The notes under the pieces were generated by a model, which did not search any database, was not told where the DNA came from, and saw only the letters and a program-made list of their open reading frames with translations. Shown piece after piece: positions 35,554 through 44,629 of a stretch of DNA of 64,000 nt; position 1 is the stretch's first letter, and every line of letters starts with the position of its first letter. The stretch is from the NCBI GenBank assembly GCA_964372115.1, contig CAYJPN010000009.1, forward strand, positions 94,706 through 158,705. The letters are read 5' to 3'. This stretch comes from CG2-30-36-16 sp964372115. GTDB taxonomy: Bacteria > Bacteroidota > Ignavibacteria > Ignavibacteriales > Ignavibacteriaceae. A program made the position numbers and the translations under genes.

Positions 35554-37702
35554 ATGAAAATATTATTCAGCACTCTGTTAATTATTCTTTGTGTATTCTC
35601 TCTGATTGCACAAGAAATACCTTTTAATGAAAGTTTTGAACCTTCCGGTGTTACCTATACATATGGCGCCCGGGGGTTACAAATTACCTTCAATTGGCAC
35701 AATTAATATTTTATTAGTTTTTGCCGAATTTCCGGATGATAATTATGATACAACAAATACCAGATGGATTAAAAATTCTCCGCCAACAAATATGGCGAAT
35801 TGGGTAGATGAAACATGGTCTACGAACCCAACAATAGGATCCTTGACCGATTATTTTAACACAATGTCAGGAAATAAATTAAAAATTACTGGTAAAGAGA
35901 TTTACATAAAAGCACCGCGCACTAGAGAGGAATATCAATCATTGAGTATGAAAAGAGGTCACATTCAAAGAGAAATATTAACTCAACTCGATGAAACCAT
36001 GAATTTTGCAGAATTTGACAATTGGAGTTCTTCGGGGGATTACACTCATGATAACACACCAAATACTTTTGTTGATATGATTATTTTTGTGTGGAGAAAC
36101 ACTTATCAGGATAATTCATCTTATGCTACATCTCTTGATTTTGGAAATAATTATGGCGATTTAGGAAGGATTGGTTCATTTGATGTCGATCGCGGTTTAA
36201 GACATATAAATACCTCAACCTTTGGAAGTGGAGTGTCGATAAGAGGATATCTTCAAACGGGTAAATATTTAGACCCATTTAGATTGGTTTTACATGAATT
36301 TTCTCATTACTTATTAGGTTACAATGACATGCACAATGGCTATGGATTTTGGGGAATGTTGTCCGATTGGGGGATAAAATCTAATGTTGCAAATTCTTTT
36401 GAACGGTATCAGTTGCAATGGATTGACGATCCCAGTGGTTATTACACTATAGATTTAACGACAAAAAATGCCCCAATTATATATAGAAATTTATCCGATT
36501 TGATATCATCTCGACAACCTATACGAATTAAAATTAATAACAATGAATATTTTTATATCGAAAATCACAAAAGTAATTCATACTGGGAAACTCATACCCC
36601 GTTCGCAGCTAACCCAAACAAAATTGATGGGACTATTGAACCGGGAATTTATATTATACGACAATCGAGGATGAGCAATTCAACAGATCAATACTCAAAA
36701 ATGTTAATACCGGCTGATGGTAGGTTTGAATGGAATGCTCGGTTTGGAATTTTAAATCCCTACGGAGGTATACGAGTCTTACCTGTTTGGGAGAGAGTTT
36801 GTTATGATAGACTTACTGGATATCATACTTTGGAAATGGTTTTCCACAGTTTACCTGGTGTAGAAAACCCATCCCAAATAACATTAGGCTACAAAAATAC
36901 ACCACCATATTGGGAGATGATTTCTGAGATTGAGGGAGATGGTAACGATGCATTTCGAAAAGGATATAAAGAGATTTTTTCTCCCTGGAGCAATCCCAAT
37001 AACCAGCGAGAGAATATAACAACTATAAACTTCACTATGGAATTAGAAACCGAATATACAAACGGAGATTATTATTTAAAGTTTTATCTTATCAATCCCT
37101 CTGATTCTAAACCATCAAAGCCTGAAAATCTAAAAGTTACTTGCAGTTCTAATTTCAATCCTCTTTTAACCTGGGATTCGAATATTGAACCAGATAAAGA
37201 CGCTTATGTTATTGAAAGAACTGAAGCCAATGGAATTGATTATCCGTTTTGGGAAAATATTGCTACAGTAACAACCACTAGTTATATTGATTATGATGTT
37301 GCTATTAATCCAGTCTTTGAAGATGAAGTATCATACAGAATCAAAGCTTTGGATACACAAGGGAAATTATCCATTCCAAGTTCAATCGCAACTATTGGTG
37401 ATGCAGTATTGCACAAATTATTTGCTGAAAGCAATGTGTTTTATAATTTTGAAATAGATGCTTATCCCAACCCTTTCAACCCATCAACCACAATCCGCTA
37501 CCAAATACCGGAAGATGGAATGGTTACGTTAAAGGTTTATGATGTTCTCGGGCGGGAAGTAAAAACACTTGTTGATGAATATAAACCTGCAGGAAGTTAT
37601 AAAATAAACTTTGATGCTTCTCGGTTAGCAAGCGGGTTATACATTTACGATATAAAAAGCGGCGGCAACAGGATTGCGAAAAAAATGACATTGGTAAAAT
37701 AA
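35554..37702 (+). CDS. Secreted M6-type metallopeptidase with T9SS tail, frameshifted
   Basis: A GAGGA ribosome site and ATG at 35554 begin a signal peptide (MKILFSTLLIILCVFSLIAQ). That frame stops soon, while the remaining 660+ codons lie in another frame. Removing one G from the five-G run at 35672-35676 joins them as TYGARGYKLPSIGTINILLV, so this is one gene with a 1-base frameshift or a homopolymer error. The peptidase domain has the zinc motif HEFSHYLLGYND, then GFWGMLSDWG, matching immune-inhibitor-A-like M6 enzymes. A fibronectin-like module (about 495-590) and a T9SS sorting tail (YPNPFNPSTTIRYQ) follow. Confidence 0.88.
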
Positions 37703-37720
37703 AGCAGAGATAGTGATAAA

Positions 37721-37754
37721 AATGCCGGGTCTGCTTCGTGCAGATCCGACATTT
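37721..37754 (+). terminator. Terminator after the M6 peptidase gene
   Basis: Arms AATGCCGGGTCTGC and GCAGATCCGACATT pair, apart from one C-A mismatch and one G-T wobble, around a TTCGT loop, followed by TTATATTTTT. It is 18 bases past the stop codon. Confidence 0.7.
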
Positions 37755-37876
37755 ATATTTTTAAATAAAACAATATTATTGATACCTATGAAAAAGCAGC
37801 TGCCATGTTATTACAAACAATAAATAGTCGTAAGAGTAATAGGTAATTATTTGTAATAGACATTACTAAAATGAGT

Positions 37877-38296
37877 TTAAAAGTTTATAATTATCGGTGG
37901 AAAATGGTTCCAACTTCCTGTGTAAGCATCAATAAACATTGGCAAAAGACCGGCGAAACAATTTAATATAAACCATCCGCTGCCTATTCTTGGGTATAAT
38001 TCAATCATTGTTCTTTTATCATTAACCGGCAGCATTAAAAGATGTTCTTTATTAGCCCTTAGTTTTATTGATTTTATTTCCTTATCGTAAAAGGTTTTTG
38101 ATTCATCCGAAAATTCTCTTTCGGTTCTGCTCAAAACCGGAATTTCAATACCAGCTTGGGTGTAAACCTTGATACTATCGGGGGCGTTTATTAAATCAAC
38201 CCTATCTTCATAACCTTTAATAATTGTAGCGCAGCCTGTAAACGTAAAAAGTATAAAAGAAAACGAAACAAAAGTCTGAATAAATTTATGCGGCAT
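37877..38296 (-). CDS. Small hypothetical lipoprotein
   Basis: A 139-residue protein with lipoprotein signal HKFIQTFVSFSFILFTFTGC (lipobox FTGC; Cys about 22). The mature protein begins with ATIIKGYEDRVDL, a pattern seen in small envelope lipoproteins, and ends with a hydrophobic GSGWFILNCFAGLLPMFIDA segment that could be a membrane helix, followed by YTGSWNHFPP. I do not recognise its function. It converges with the peptidase gene, and its start lies 328 bases from the GH47 gene. Confidence 0.65.
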   Translation of the reverse strand: MPHKFIQTFVSFSFILFTFTGCATIIKGYEDRVDLINAPDSIKVYTQAGIEIPVLSRTEREFSDESKTFYDKEIKSIKLRANKEHLLMLPVNDKRTMIELYPRIGSGWFILNCFAGLLPMFIDAYTGSWNHFPPIIINF

Positions 38297-38438
38297 AATA
38301 TAACCTTATATGTTTTTATTGAACCCAAAAGATATTTTTTATCCTACAAATTTTAATAAAAATATTTTTAAAAACATAGTTATGCATTGAATGCATATAA
38401 AAAATTAGTGTACCTTGAGAAAATTAAAACCAGGCAAT

Positions 38439-38576
38439 ATGGGGGACAATAAAGCTTTTAGAAGTAAACATGGATTGATTGTCGGTCTAAAAGCGAACGT
38501 TGTGGAACCAATTATTATTAATCATCTTGTACCTTCCAAACTTATCCACCTTTTATTTTGCCCGCGACTAAATTAA
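38439..38576 (+). CDS. Doubtful small protein upstream of GH47
   Basis: A 45-codon frame starting MGDNKAFRSKHGLIVGLKA in the gap 38297-38624. The ribosome site is weak (AGG 6 bases before) and no family is recognised. It could be a remnant or chance; the rest of the gap shows no signal beyond A+T-rich promoter-like DNA. Confidence 0.15.
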   Translation: MGDNKAFRSKHGLIVGLKANVVEPIIINHLVPSKLIHLLFCPRLN

Positions 38577-38624
38577 GTTTATTTTTATATCAACTTGTTT
38601 AACATTTTATTGTAAAGGTTTTAT

Positions 38625-39980
38625 ATGTTTGCCCGTCGATTTTTTATTTTTCTGCTTACAGTCTTTTTCGTTCAAACTTCGTTTTCACAAATTGATTCGC
38701 AGGAAAAATACACCGCGCTTTCGGAAAATGTAAAACAAGAGTTTCTTCACTCGTGGAATTCTTACAAACAATACGCGTGGGGGCATGATGACTTAAAGCC
38801 GTTGAGTAAAAGTTATCACGATTGGTACGCCGAATCTTTATTGATGACGCCGGTTGATGCCCTCGATGTAATGTATATTATGGACTTAAAAGAAGAAGCA
38901 GAAAAAACAAAAAATTATATTACCGCCAATTTATCGTTTGACAAAAATATTTCTGTCAAAAATTTTGAAATTACAATCAGGCTGCTCGGCGGACTATTAA
39001 GCAGCTATCAGCTTTCCGGTGACGCGAAACTCCTTGCACTTGCCGACGAACTGGGGCAGAGGCTTCTTCCTGCATTTAATTCACCCACCGGTATGCCGTA
39101 CATGTTTGTTAATTTAAAAACCGGAGAGGTAAACGGCAAAATAAGCAACCCCGCCGAAATCGGTACGCTAATGATCGAATTCGGAACTTTAAGCAAACTA
39201 ACCCGAAAACAAGTTTATTTCGATAAAGCAAAAAAGGCGCTTGTGCAGTTATTTAACAACCGTTCTTCAATTGGACTTGTCGGCTCAGCAGTAAATGTTG
39301 AAACCGGTGAATGGGTTAATACCACAAGCCACATAAGCGGCGGCATCGATTCTTATTATGAATATCTCTTAAAATGTGCTCTTCTTTTTGATGATAATGA
39401 ATTGATGGATATGTGGAAAAAATCTATTGAACCAATAAATAAATATTTGGCTGATAGTGTTGAAACCGGATTCTGGTACGGGCAAAGTGAGATGAATACC
39501 GGTGAACGGAATGGAACTTCGTACGGTGCGCTCGATGCATTTATGCCCGCGGTGCTTGCGCTCGGCGGCGATTTGGAAAGAGCAAAAAAACTTCAAGAGT
39601 CATCCTATAAAATGTGGTTGTTAAACAACATCGAACCTGAACAGATAGACTACACAACACTGAAAGTAACATACCCGTCTTACCCGCTTCGTCCGGAAAT
39701 AATTGAGTCGGCTTATTATTTATTTCATTTCACGGGCGACTTAAAATACCGGAAGATGGGAGAGACATTTTTTAATGACATAAAAAAATACTGCCGTGGG
39801 GATGTCGGTTATACGGCATTGAAAAATGTTGAGACAAAAGAAAAGTCGGATGAAATGGAAAGTTTTTTCCTTGCTGAAACATTAAAATATTTTTACCTTC
39901 TTTTCAGCAAACCGGAAACGCTCGACTTCAACAAAACAATATTTAATACAGAAGCGCATCCAATGAGGAAGACATGGTAA
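38625..39980 (+). CDS. Glycoside hydrolase family 47 alpha-mannosidase
   Basis: A secreted (signal ending TSFSQ) 451-residue protein with GH47 hallmarks: SLLMTPVDALDVMYIM, NPAEIGTLMIEFGTLS, HISGGIDSYYEYLLK, LRPEIIESAYYLF, MESFFLAETLKYFYLLF and the terminal NTEAHPM, whose Thr holds the catalytic calcium. GH47 enzymes are inverting alpha-1,2-mannosidases best known from eukaryotic ER/Golgi and fungi; bacterial members exist but are less common. The acidic residues expected in these motifs are present. It has no sorting tail, so it may be periplasmic. A GH92 gene follows on the same strand, suggesting degradation of alpha-mannan or high-mannose N-glycans. Confidence 0.92.
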   Translation: MFARRFFIFLLTVFFVQTSFSQIDSQEKYTALSENVKQEFLHSWNSYKQYAWGHDDLKPLSKSYHDWYAESLLMTPVDALDVMYIMDLKEEAEKTKNYITANLSFDKNISVKNFEITIRLLGGLLSSYQLSGDAKLLALADELGQRLLPAFNSPTGMPYMFVNLKTGEVNGKISNPAEIGTLMIEFGTLSKLTRKQVYFDKAKKALVQLFNNRSSIGLVGSAVNVETGEWVNTTSHISGGIDSYYEYLLKCALLFDDNELMDMWKKSIEPINKYLADSVETGFWYGQSEMNTGERNGTSYGALDAFMPAVLALGGDLERAKKLQESSYKMWLLNNIEPEQIDYTTLKVTYPSYPLRPEIIESAYYLFHFTGDLKYRKMGETFFNDIKKYCRGDVGYTALKNVETKEKSDEMESFFLAETLKYFYLLFSKPETLDFNKTIFNTEAHPMRKTW

Positions 39981-40128
39981 ATTGGTAATGATTTAATGTG
40001 AAGTTTTTAGGCTGAGCATTGTATGGCTGAATGGGGCGAATGGTTAGAATTTAATAAATAATATTTTTTTGAATCATGAATGAGTTGACTATAAAAAGGA
40101 TTACAACTCATATTTTGGATGAAAATGC

Positions 40129-40234
40129 AAACCGTTAAAACGGTTTACCGGTTTGTTAAGTTGTTGTTAACCCACGACTTAAGTCGTGGGTTAATGAGAA
40201 AAAACGAAAAACTTTTAACGGTTTTAACCGTTTA
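40129..40234. repeat. Nested palindromic REP-like element
   Basis: A perfect 28-base palindrome (40167-40194, core CCCACGACTTAAGTCGTGGG) sits between 12-base inverted arms AAACCGTTAAAA (40129-40140) and TTTTAACGGTTT (40213-40224). Palindromes with this kind of core are often linked to RAYT/IS200-like transposases, but none is in the window. It lies between the two mannosidase genes and could attenuate read-through. Confidence 0.7.
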
Positions 40235-40255
40235 TTACCTTTGTAGAGTGAACTT

Positions 40256-42592
40256 ATGAATAAAAAATTAATTATCGTTTTTATTTTTCTTTTTTCAAAT
40301 TTAATTTCTGCACAGCAGAAAACTCCGTATGACTATGTAAATCCTTTCATCGGCACGGATAACATGGGGCATACGTTTCCCGGCGCTGCACTGCCGTTTG
40401 GTTTGGTACAGCTAAGCCCGGATACCGATACAACAATGTACAGTTACGGCAAAGGGTACAACCCTGAGGTTTATCGCTACTGCGCAGGTTACCAGTATGG
40501 AGATAAAACGATTGTCGGATTTAGCCATACACACTTCAATGGGACAGGGCATTCCGACCTCGGCGATTTTTTAATTATGCCCACTACCGGCAAATTGTAT
40601 TTGAACCCCGGCACAAAAGATAATCCGGATACCGGTTATCGTTCCCGTTTTTCACACACAACAGAAAAAGCGCATCCCGGTTTTTACTCTGTTAAACTTG
40701 ATGATTATAATATTGATGTTGAACTAACCGCAACCGAACACGCGGGTTTTCATAAATATAAATTTCCCGCATCAAAAGAGGCGCACATTATTCTAGATCT
40801 TACTTCGGGAATTTATAACTATGACGGCAAAGTTGTCTGGTCTTCAGTGCGGGTGGAGAACGATACTTTGATAACTGGTTATCGACAAACAAACGGATGG
40901 GCGCGCACACGGTATGTATATTTTGCAATGACGTTATCGAAACCGATAAAATCATTTGGACTTGTAAACGATGAACAGCTAATTTACAAAGGTTTCTGGC
41001 GCAAGTTTGATGAGAACGACAACTTCCCCGAAAGAGCAGGGCATAAAGTAAAATGTCATTTTGATTTTGAAACAATCGATGGTGAGGAAATTTTTATAAA
41101 GTTTGCGTTATCCGGTGTTAGTACCAAAGGAGCATTAAAAAATTTACAGGCTGAAATGCCGGGGTGGGATTTTGAAGCTGTAAAAGAAAAAGCAAAAAAA
41201 GTTTGGAATAAAGAACTCTCTAAAATTTTAATAAAAGCCGATGAAGAAACAAAAGAAAATTTTTATACTTCAATGTATCACGCGTTTTTAAGTCCGGTTG
41301 TTTTTAACGATGTTGACGGCAAATACCGCGGGCTCGATCAGAACATAAATCAAGCTGAAGGATTTACGAATTATACCACATTTTCACTCTGGGACACTTA
41401 CCGCGCGCTTCACCCTCTATTCACAATCATTCAACAGAAAAGAACAAATGATATTGTTAATTCAATGCTTGCGCATTACGAGCAGAGCGTTCATCACATT
41501 CTGCCGGTTTGGTCGCACTGGGCAAATGAAAACTGGTGTATGATTGGCTATCACGCAGTGCCTGTAATAGTTGACGCATACTTAAAGGGGATAAATATTT
41601 TTGATACAAAAAAAGCCCTTCAAGCAGTTGTTGCCAGTGCATCTTACGACAGATACGACGGCATCGGGTATTACAAGAAGTATGGTTACGTACCCGAAGA
41701 TTTAAACTCAAACTCGGCATCAAAAACTCTTGAGTACGCTTACGATGATTGGACGATTTATAAATTTGCTGAAAAGCTCGGTAACAAAAAAATTGCAAAA
41801 GAGTTTAAGCAAAGAGGAAACAATTATAAAAATATATTCGATAAACAGACCGGCTATATGCGGGCAAAAAATTCAGACGGCTCGTTCAAAAGTCCGTTCG
41901 ACCCGTTGAGCGTTGCCAACCAGGGTTATATTGAAGGAAATGCATGGAATTATTCGTTGTATGTTCCGCACGATATTAGCGGTTTTATAAATCTTCTCGG
42001 CGGCAATAAAAAATTAATAACATGGCTCGACTCGTTATTTACATTTGATTTGCCCGAAAAATATTTTGAAGAAAGCGAAGATATTTCGAAAGTCGGAATG
42101 ATAGGCAATTACATTCACGGTAACGAGCCGAGCCATCATGTTCCATACATGTATAATTATGCCGGCGCGCCGTGGAAAACCCAGAAGCGTGTCCATCAGA
42201 TTATGAGCACAATGTATAAGCCCGTACCGGCTGGTTTGTGCGGCAACGACGATTGCGGACAAATGTCAGCATGGTATATTTTCAGCGCTCTTGGTTTTTA
42301 TCCTGTTACTCCGGGAAGCAATGAGTATGTAATCGGCAGCCCGTGCGTTAATGAAGCGATGGTTAGTTTTGAAAACGGAAAACTCTTGACGATAAAATCT
42401 GACGGACTCTCGAAAGAAAACATTTATATTGATGAAGTAATTCTTAACGGCAAAAATATTAACCGTTGTTTTCTTACACATGAAGAAATTATTTCGGGCG
42501 GAATCATCGAGTTTAAAATGTCATCGAAACCGAATAAAAAATGGGGTGTTGGTGAAGGAAATGTTCCGTATTCGTTGAGTGAGGAGAAATGA
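40256..42592 (+). CDS. GH92 alpha-1,2-mannosidase
   Basis: A 778-residue secreted enzyme (signal ending LISAQ). The N-terminal beta-sandwich begins with YVNPFIGTDNMGHTFPGA, a GH92 hallmark, and includes TIVGFSHTHFNGTGHSD. The (alpha/alpha)6 domain has FSLWDTYRALHPL, the catalytic Glu region GNEPSHHVPY and the paired acids of GNDDCGQMSAWY. GH92 enzymes are calcium-dependent exo-alpha-mannosidases. With the upstream GH47 gene this forms a mannosidase pair. There is no SusC/SusD transporter nearby and no sorting tail. Length is normal. Confidence 0.95.
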   Translation: MNKKLIIVFIFLFSNLISAQQKTPYDYVNPFIGTDNMGHTFPGAALPFGLVQLSPDTDTTMYSYGKGYNPEVYRYCAGYQYGDKTIVGFSHTHFNGTGHSDLGDFLIMPTTGKLYLNPGTKDNPDTGYRSRFSHTTEKAHPGFYSVKLDDYNIDVELTATEHAGFHKYKFPASKEAHIILDLTSGIYNYDGKVVWSSVRVENDTLITGYRQTNGWARTRYVYFAMTLSKPIKSFGLVNDEQLIYKGFWRKFDENDNFPERAGHKVKCHFDFETIDGEEIFIKFALSGVSTKGALKNLQAEMPGWDFEAVKEKAKKVWNKELSKILIKADEETKENFYTSMYHAFLSPVVFNDVDGKYRGLDQNINQAEGFTNYTTFSLWDTYRALHPLFTIIQQKRTNDIVNSMLAHYEQSVHHILPVWSHWANENWCMIGYHAVPVIVDAYLKGINIFDTKKALQAVVASASYDRYDGIGYYKKYGYVPEDLNSNSASKTLEYAYDDWTIYKFAEKLGNKKIAKEFKQRGNNYKNIFDKQTGYMRAKNSDGSFKSPFDPLSVANQGYIEGNAWNYSLYVPHDISGFINLLGGNKKLITWLDSLFTFDLPEKYFEESEDISKVGMIGNYIHGNEPSHHVPYMYNYAGAPWKTQKRVHQIMSTMYKPVPAGLCGNDDCGQMSAWYIFSALGFYPVTPGSNEYVIGSPCVNEAMVSFENGKLLTIKSDGLSKENIYIDEVILNGKNINRCFLTHEEIISGGIIEFKMSSKPNKKWGVGEGNVPYSLSEEK

Positions 42593-42600
42593 GAGTGTGC

Positions 42601-42628
42601 CGGCACTTCGACAAGCTCAGTGACCGGA
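42601..42628. repeat. Short dispersed repeat with CACTTCGACAAGCTCAGTG core
   Basis: The sequence forms a hairpin (CCGGCACT with AGTGACCGG, one bulge) just after the GH92 stop codon. A degenerate copy is at 19998-20024. From memory, this element is common in genomes of this group. It may serve as a terminator between the convergent GH92 and Rrf2 genes. Confidence 0.5.
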
Positions 42629-42711
42629 AACTCGAATCTAAAAATATCTTGATGCCCGGAGTTGTTTAAATTAATTCATGTTAACTACACGGGAACAAAA
42701 AATTTGATAAC

Positions 42712-43179
42712 TTAATTTTCAGCAGCTCCATCCGCAAAGGAACCCGCTATAACTTTTACATCGTATTCTGTGCCTATTAAATCTTGAAGTGTCATTTTAC
42801 CGAGCACCCCGTCAAGCAGAGTTTGTACAGTATTCCATAGGCTTCTAATTGAACAGTCGATTGTATGTGTACATATTTTTCCAAGCCCGGAATGGTCGCT
42901 ACAAAAACTGGATTCGAATAATTTGCCGCCGAGAACATTTAAAACATCACCAATTATAATTTCACTTGCCGGACGAGTAAGTTTATAACCGCCTGTTTGT
43001 CCGCGTGTGCTATAAATAAAACCGCCGAGTCTTAATATTCTTAATATCTTTCCAACATGAGCAGCGGAGAGTCCCTCCATCTCGCTTATTTCGGGTATCG
43101 TTAGTCCGTGCGGCGAATCAGCTTTACTTATTCGTAAAAGACATCTTAAACCATATTCTTCTTGTGCACTAAATTTCAT
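42712..43179 (-). CDS. Rrf2-family regulator with Fe-S cysteines
   Basis: A 155-residue Rrf2 protein: winged helix (EYGLRCLLRIS, LTIPEISEMEGLSAAHVGKIL, GGFIYSTRGQTGGYKLTRP) and three cysteines C93, C103 and C109 placed like the cluster ligands of IscR. It is the last gene of the SUF block on the minus strand, 53 bases after the bacilliredoxin gene, though it could have its own promoter. The likely role is to sense iron-sulfur cluster status and control the suf promoter at 49545, in the manner of IscR/SufR. Spacing of the cysteines is wider than in E. coli IscR (C92, C98, C104), so the cluster type is unsure. Confidence 0.85.
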   Translation of the reverse strand: MKFSAQEEYGLRCLLRISKADSPHGLTIPEISEMEGLSAAHVGKILRILRLGGFIYSTRGQTGGYKLTRPASEIIIGDVLNVLGGKLFESSFCSDHSGLGKICTHTIDCSIRSLWNTVQTLLDGVLGKMTLQDLIGTEYDVKVIAGSFADGAAEN

Positions 43180-43232
43180 AATTATGTAAAAATGATAAGC
43201 TGTCTAATATTTACAAAAGACAGCCTATTTCA

Positions 43233-43763
43233 TTATCCTTTAAATTTAGGAATTTTTGAACCGCATGATTTTGCGTGCTGCACTTCAGCTAATTGTTCCG
43301 GTGTAATTGATGGGCCGGAAGCCGAACAGTGTTGATCAAATATACTTTTCAAATCGGCAGCAATCTGTTCGGATGAATAACCTTCGATATTTAATCGCGG
43401 TACAAAGTGAATCACTTTGCCGTTCTTGAACAACGCTATGCTTGGTGAAGACGGTGGAAAAGCTGCAACATACTCTCTTACCTTCTCAACAGCGTCGCGT
43501 TCTTGCCCGGCAAAAACCGTATATAGTTTGTCCGGTATAACATTATTTTGAAGAGCTAACGAAACACCGGGGCGGGCGGTTCCGGCGGCGCATCCACAAA
43601 CAGAGTTTATAAACACGAGCGCTGTTTTATCATCATTAACTTTTATTGAATTTTCAACTTCATCCGCAGAAAGCAATTCATCAAAACCAACAGCGATTAG
43701 CTCATCGCGCATCGGCTGCACTGCGTCCTGGTCGTACATAGGTGATCGGGAAATGTTAAACAT
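43233..43763 (-). CDS. Bacilliredoxin (BrxA/BrxB, DUF1094)
   Basis: From ATG 43763, which has an AAAGGAA ribosome site, the 176-residue protein begins FNISRSPMYDQDAVQPMRDEL, here cut to its core PMYDQDAVQPMRDEL, a bacilliredoxin start. The active site is CGC in NSVCGCAAGTARPG, and FPPSSPSIALF is also conserved. Bacilliredoxins remove bacillithiol from oxidised proteins. A tail of about 30 residues beyond the usual 145 carries an extra Cys (HAKSCGSKIP). It lies within the SUF cluster, 58 bases after sufT, suggesting a redox repair link to cluster assembly. A longer frame to 43841 would overlap sufT and is unlikely. Confidence 0.9.
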   Translation of the reverse strand: MFNISRSPMYDQDAVQPMRDELIAVGFDELLSADEVENSIKVNDDKTALVFINSVCGCAAGTARPGVSLALQNNVIPDKLYTVFAGQERDAVEKVREYVAAFPPSSPSIALFKNGKVIHFVPRLNIEGYSSEQIAADLKSIFDQHCSASGPSITPEQLAEVQHAKSCGSKIPKFKG

Positions 43764-43821
43764 AGGTATTATTCCTTTTTTATTATGACTTCTTAGCTGA
43801 ACTAAGAGAAAAAAAATGTTT

Positions 43822-44142
43822 TTATAAAAAACCGAGATCAAGCTTTGCCGCCTCTGACATCATATCTTTGTCCCACGGGGGGTTCCAAACAATTTCTGCT
43901 TTGGCTGATTTTACGTCGGGCATTGTGGCAATTTTTTGTTCAACTTCCGGAGGAAGCGAACCTGCAACCGGGCAAGCAGGTGATGTTAACGTCATTTTTA
44001 TTTTTACGTTTGCATCATCATCTATGCTTACTTCGTAAATAAGGCCGAGTTCAAATATATCAACCGGTATCTCCGGGTCGTATATTGTTTTTAATGTCCG
44101 GATGATTTTTTCTTCCAGAGCTTGTTTATTTATTTCTGCCAT
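43822..44142 (-). CDS. sufT: SufT-like MIP18/DUF59 Fe-S assembly factor
   Basis: A 106-residue DUF59 domain protein with KTIYDPEIPVDIFELGLIYE near the N-terminus and TSPACPVAGSLP, whose Cys is the conserved cluster or metal contact. Family members (SufT, MIP18) help deliver iron-sulfur clusters to target proteins. It follows sufU after 28 bases in the same direction, in the common gene order S-U-T of Bacteroidota-type SUF operons. Length and motifs are complete. Confidence 0.92.
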   Translation of the reverse strand: MAEINKQALEEKIIRTLKTIYDPEIPVDIFELGLIYEVSIDDDANVKIKMTLTSPACPVAGSLPPEVEQKIATMPDVKSAKAEIVWNPPWDKDMMSEAAKLDLGFL

Positions 44143-44170
44143 AAAATGACTTTGAATTATTGGTTAAAAA

Positions 44171-44629
44171 TTATTCTTCAATCGTAATTGACGAAGACTC
44201 ATTTTTTATTGCCGACTGCATTGTATGCCAAGCAAGGCTGGCGCATTTTACCCGCGCCGGAAAATCTTTTACGCCTGCAAACACAGCAAGTTTGCCGAGT
44301 TCTTCTAACGCGTTTTTGTCGTCAACTTTACCCGTTATAAGATCATGAAATTTTTCAAAAAGTATTTCAGCCTCGGCAACCGGTTTCCCTTTTACAAGAG
44401 AACTCATTAAAGATGCAGATGCTTTAGATATTGCGCAGCCTGAACCCTGAAACGAAATATCTTTAACTATTCCATCATCTATTTGAACGTACACATCTAT
44501 CTTATCTCCGCAAAGTGGGTTATAACCTTCGGCAAAATGATTGTGATGTTCTAATATTTTAAAGTTTCGCGGACTTTTATTATGGTCGAGTATTACCTGT
44601 TGATAAAGTTCTCTTAGTTCCTCGTTCAT
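44171..44629 (-). CDS. sufU: Iron-sulfur assembly protein SufU
   Basis: A 152-residue SufU with ligands C40 (NPLCGDK, with D42), C65 (GSGCAISKAS) and C129 (RVKCASLAW). In Gram-positive systems SufU is a zinc-dependent sulfur acceptor for SufS; the presence of the SufU-type insert before the last Cys supports this over IscU. Its ATG overlaps the sufS stop (ATGA), so the two are translationally coupled. Confidence 0.93.
   Translation of the reverse strand: MNEELRELYQQVILDHNKSPRNFKILEHHNHFAEGYNPLCGDKIDVYVQIDDGIVKDISFQGSGCAISKASASLMSSLVKGKPVAEAEILFEKFHDLITGKVDDKNALEELGKLAVFAGVKDFPARVKCASLAWHTMQSAIKNESSSITIEE

Noticed and set aside
43764..43841. N-terminal extension of the bacilliredoxin
   Set aside because: Would overlap sufT by 20 bases and adds unrelated hydrophobic residues; the ATG at 43763 has a good ribosome site and matches the family start.
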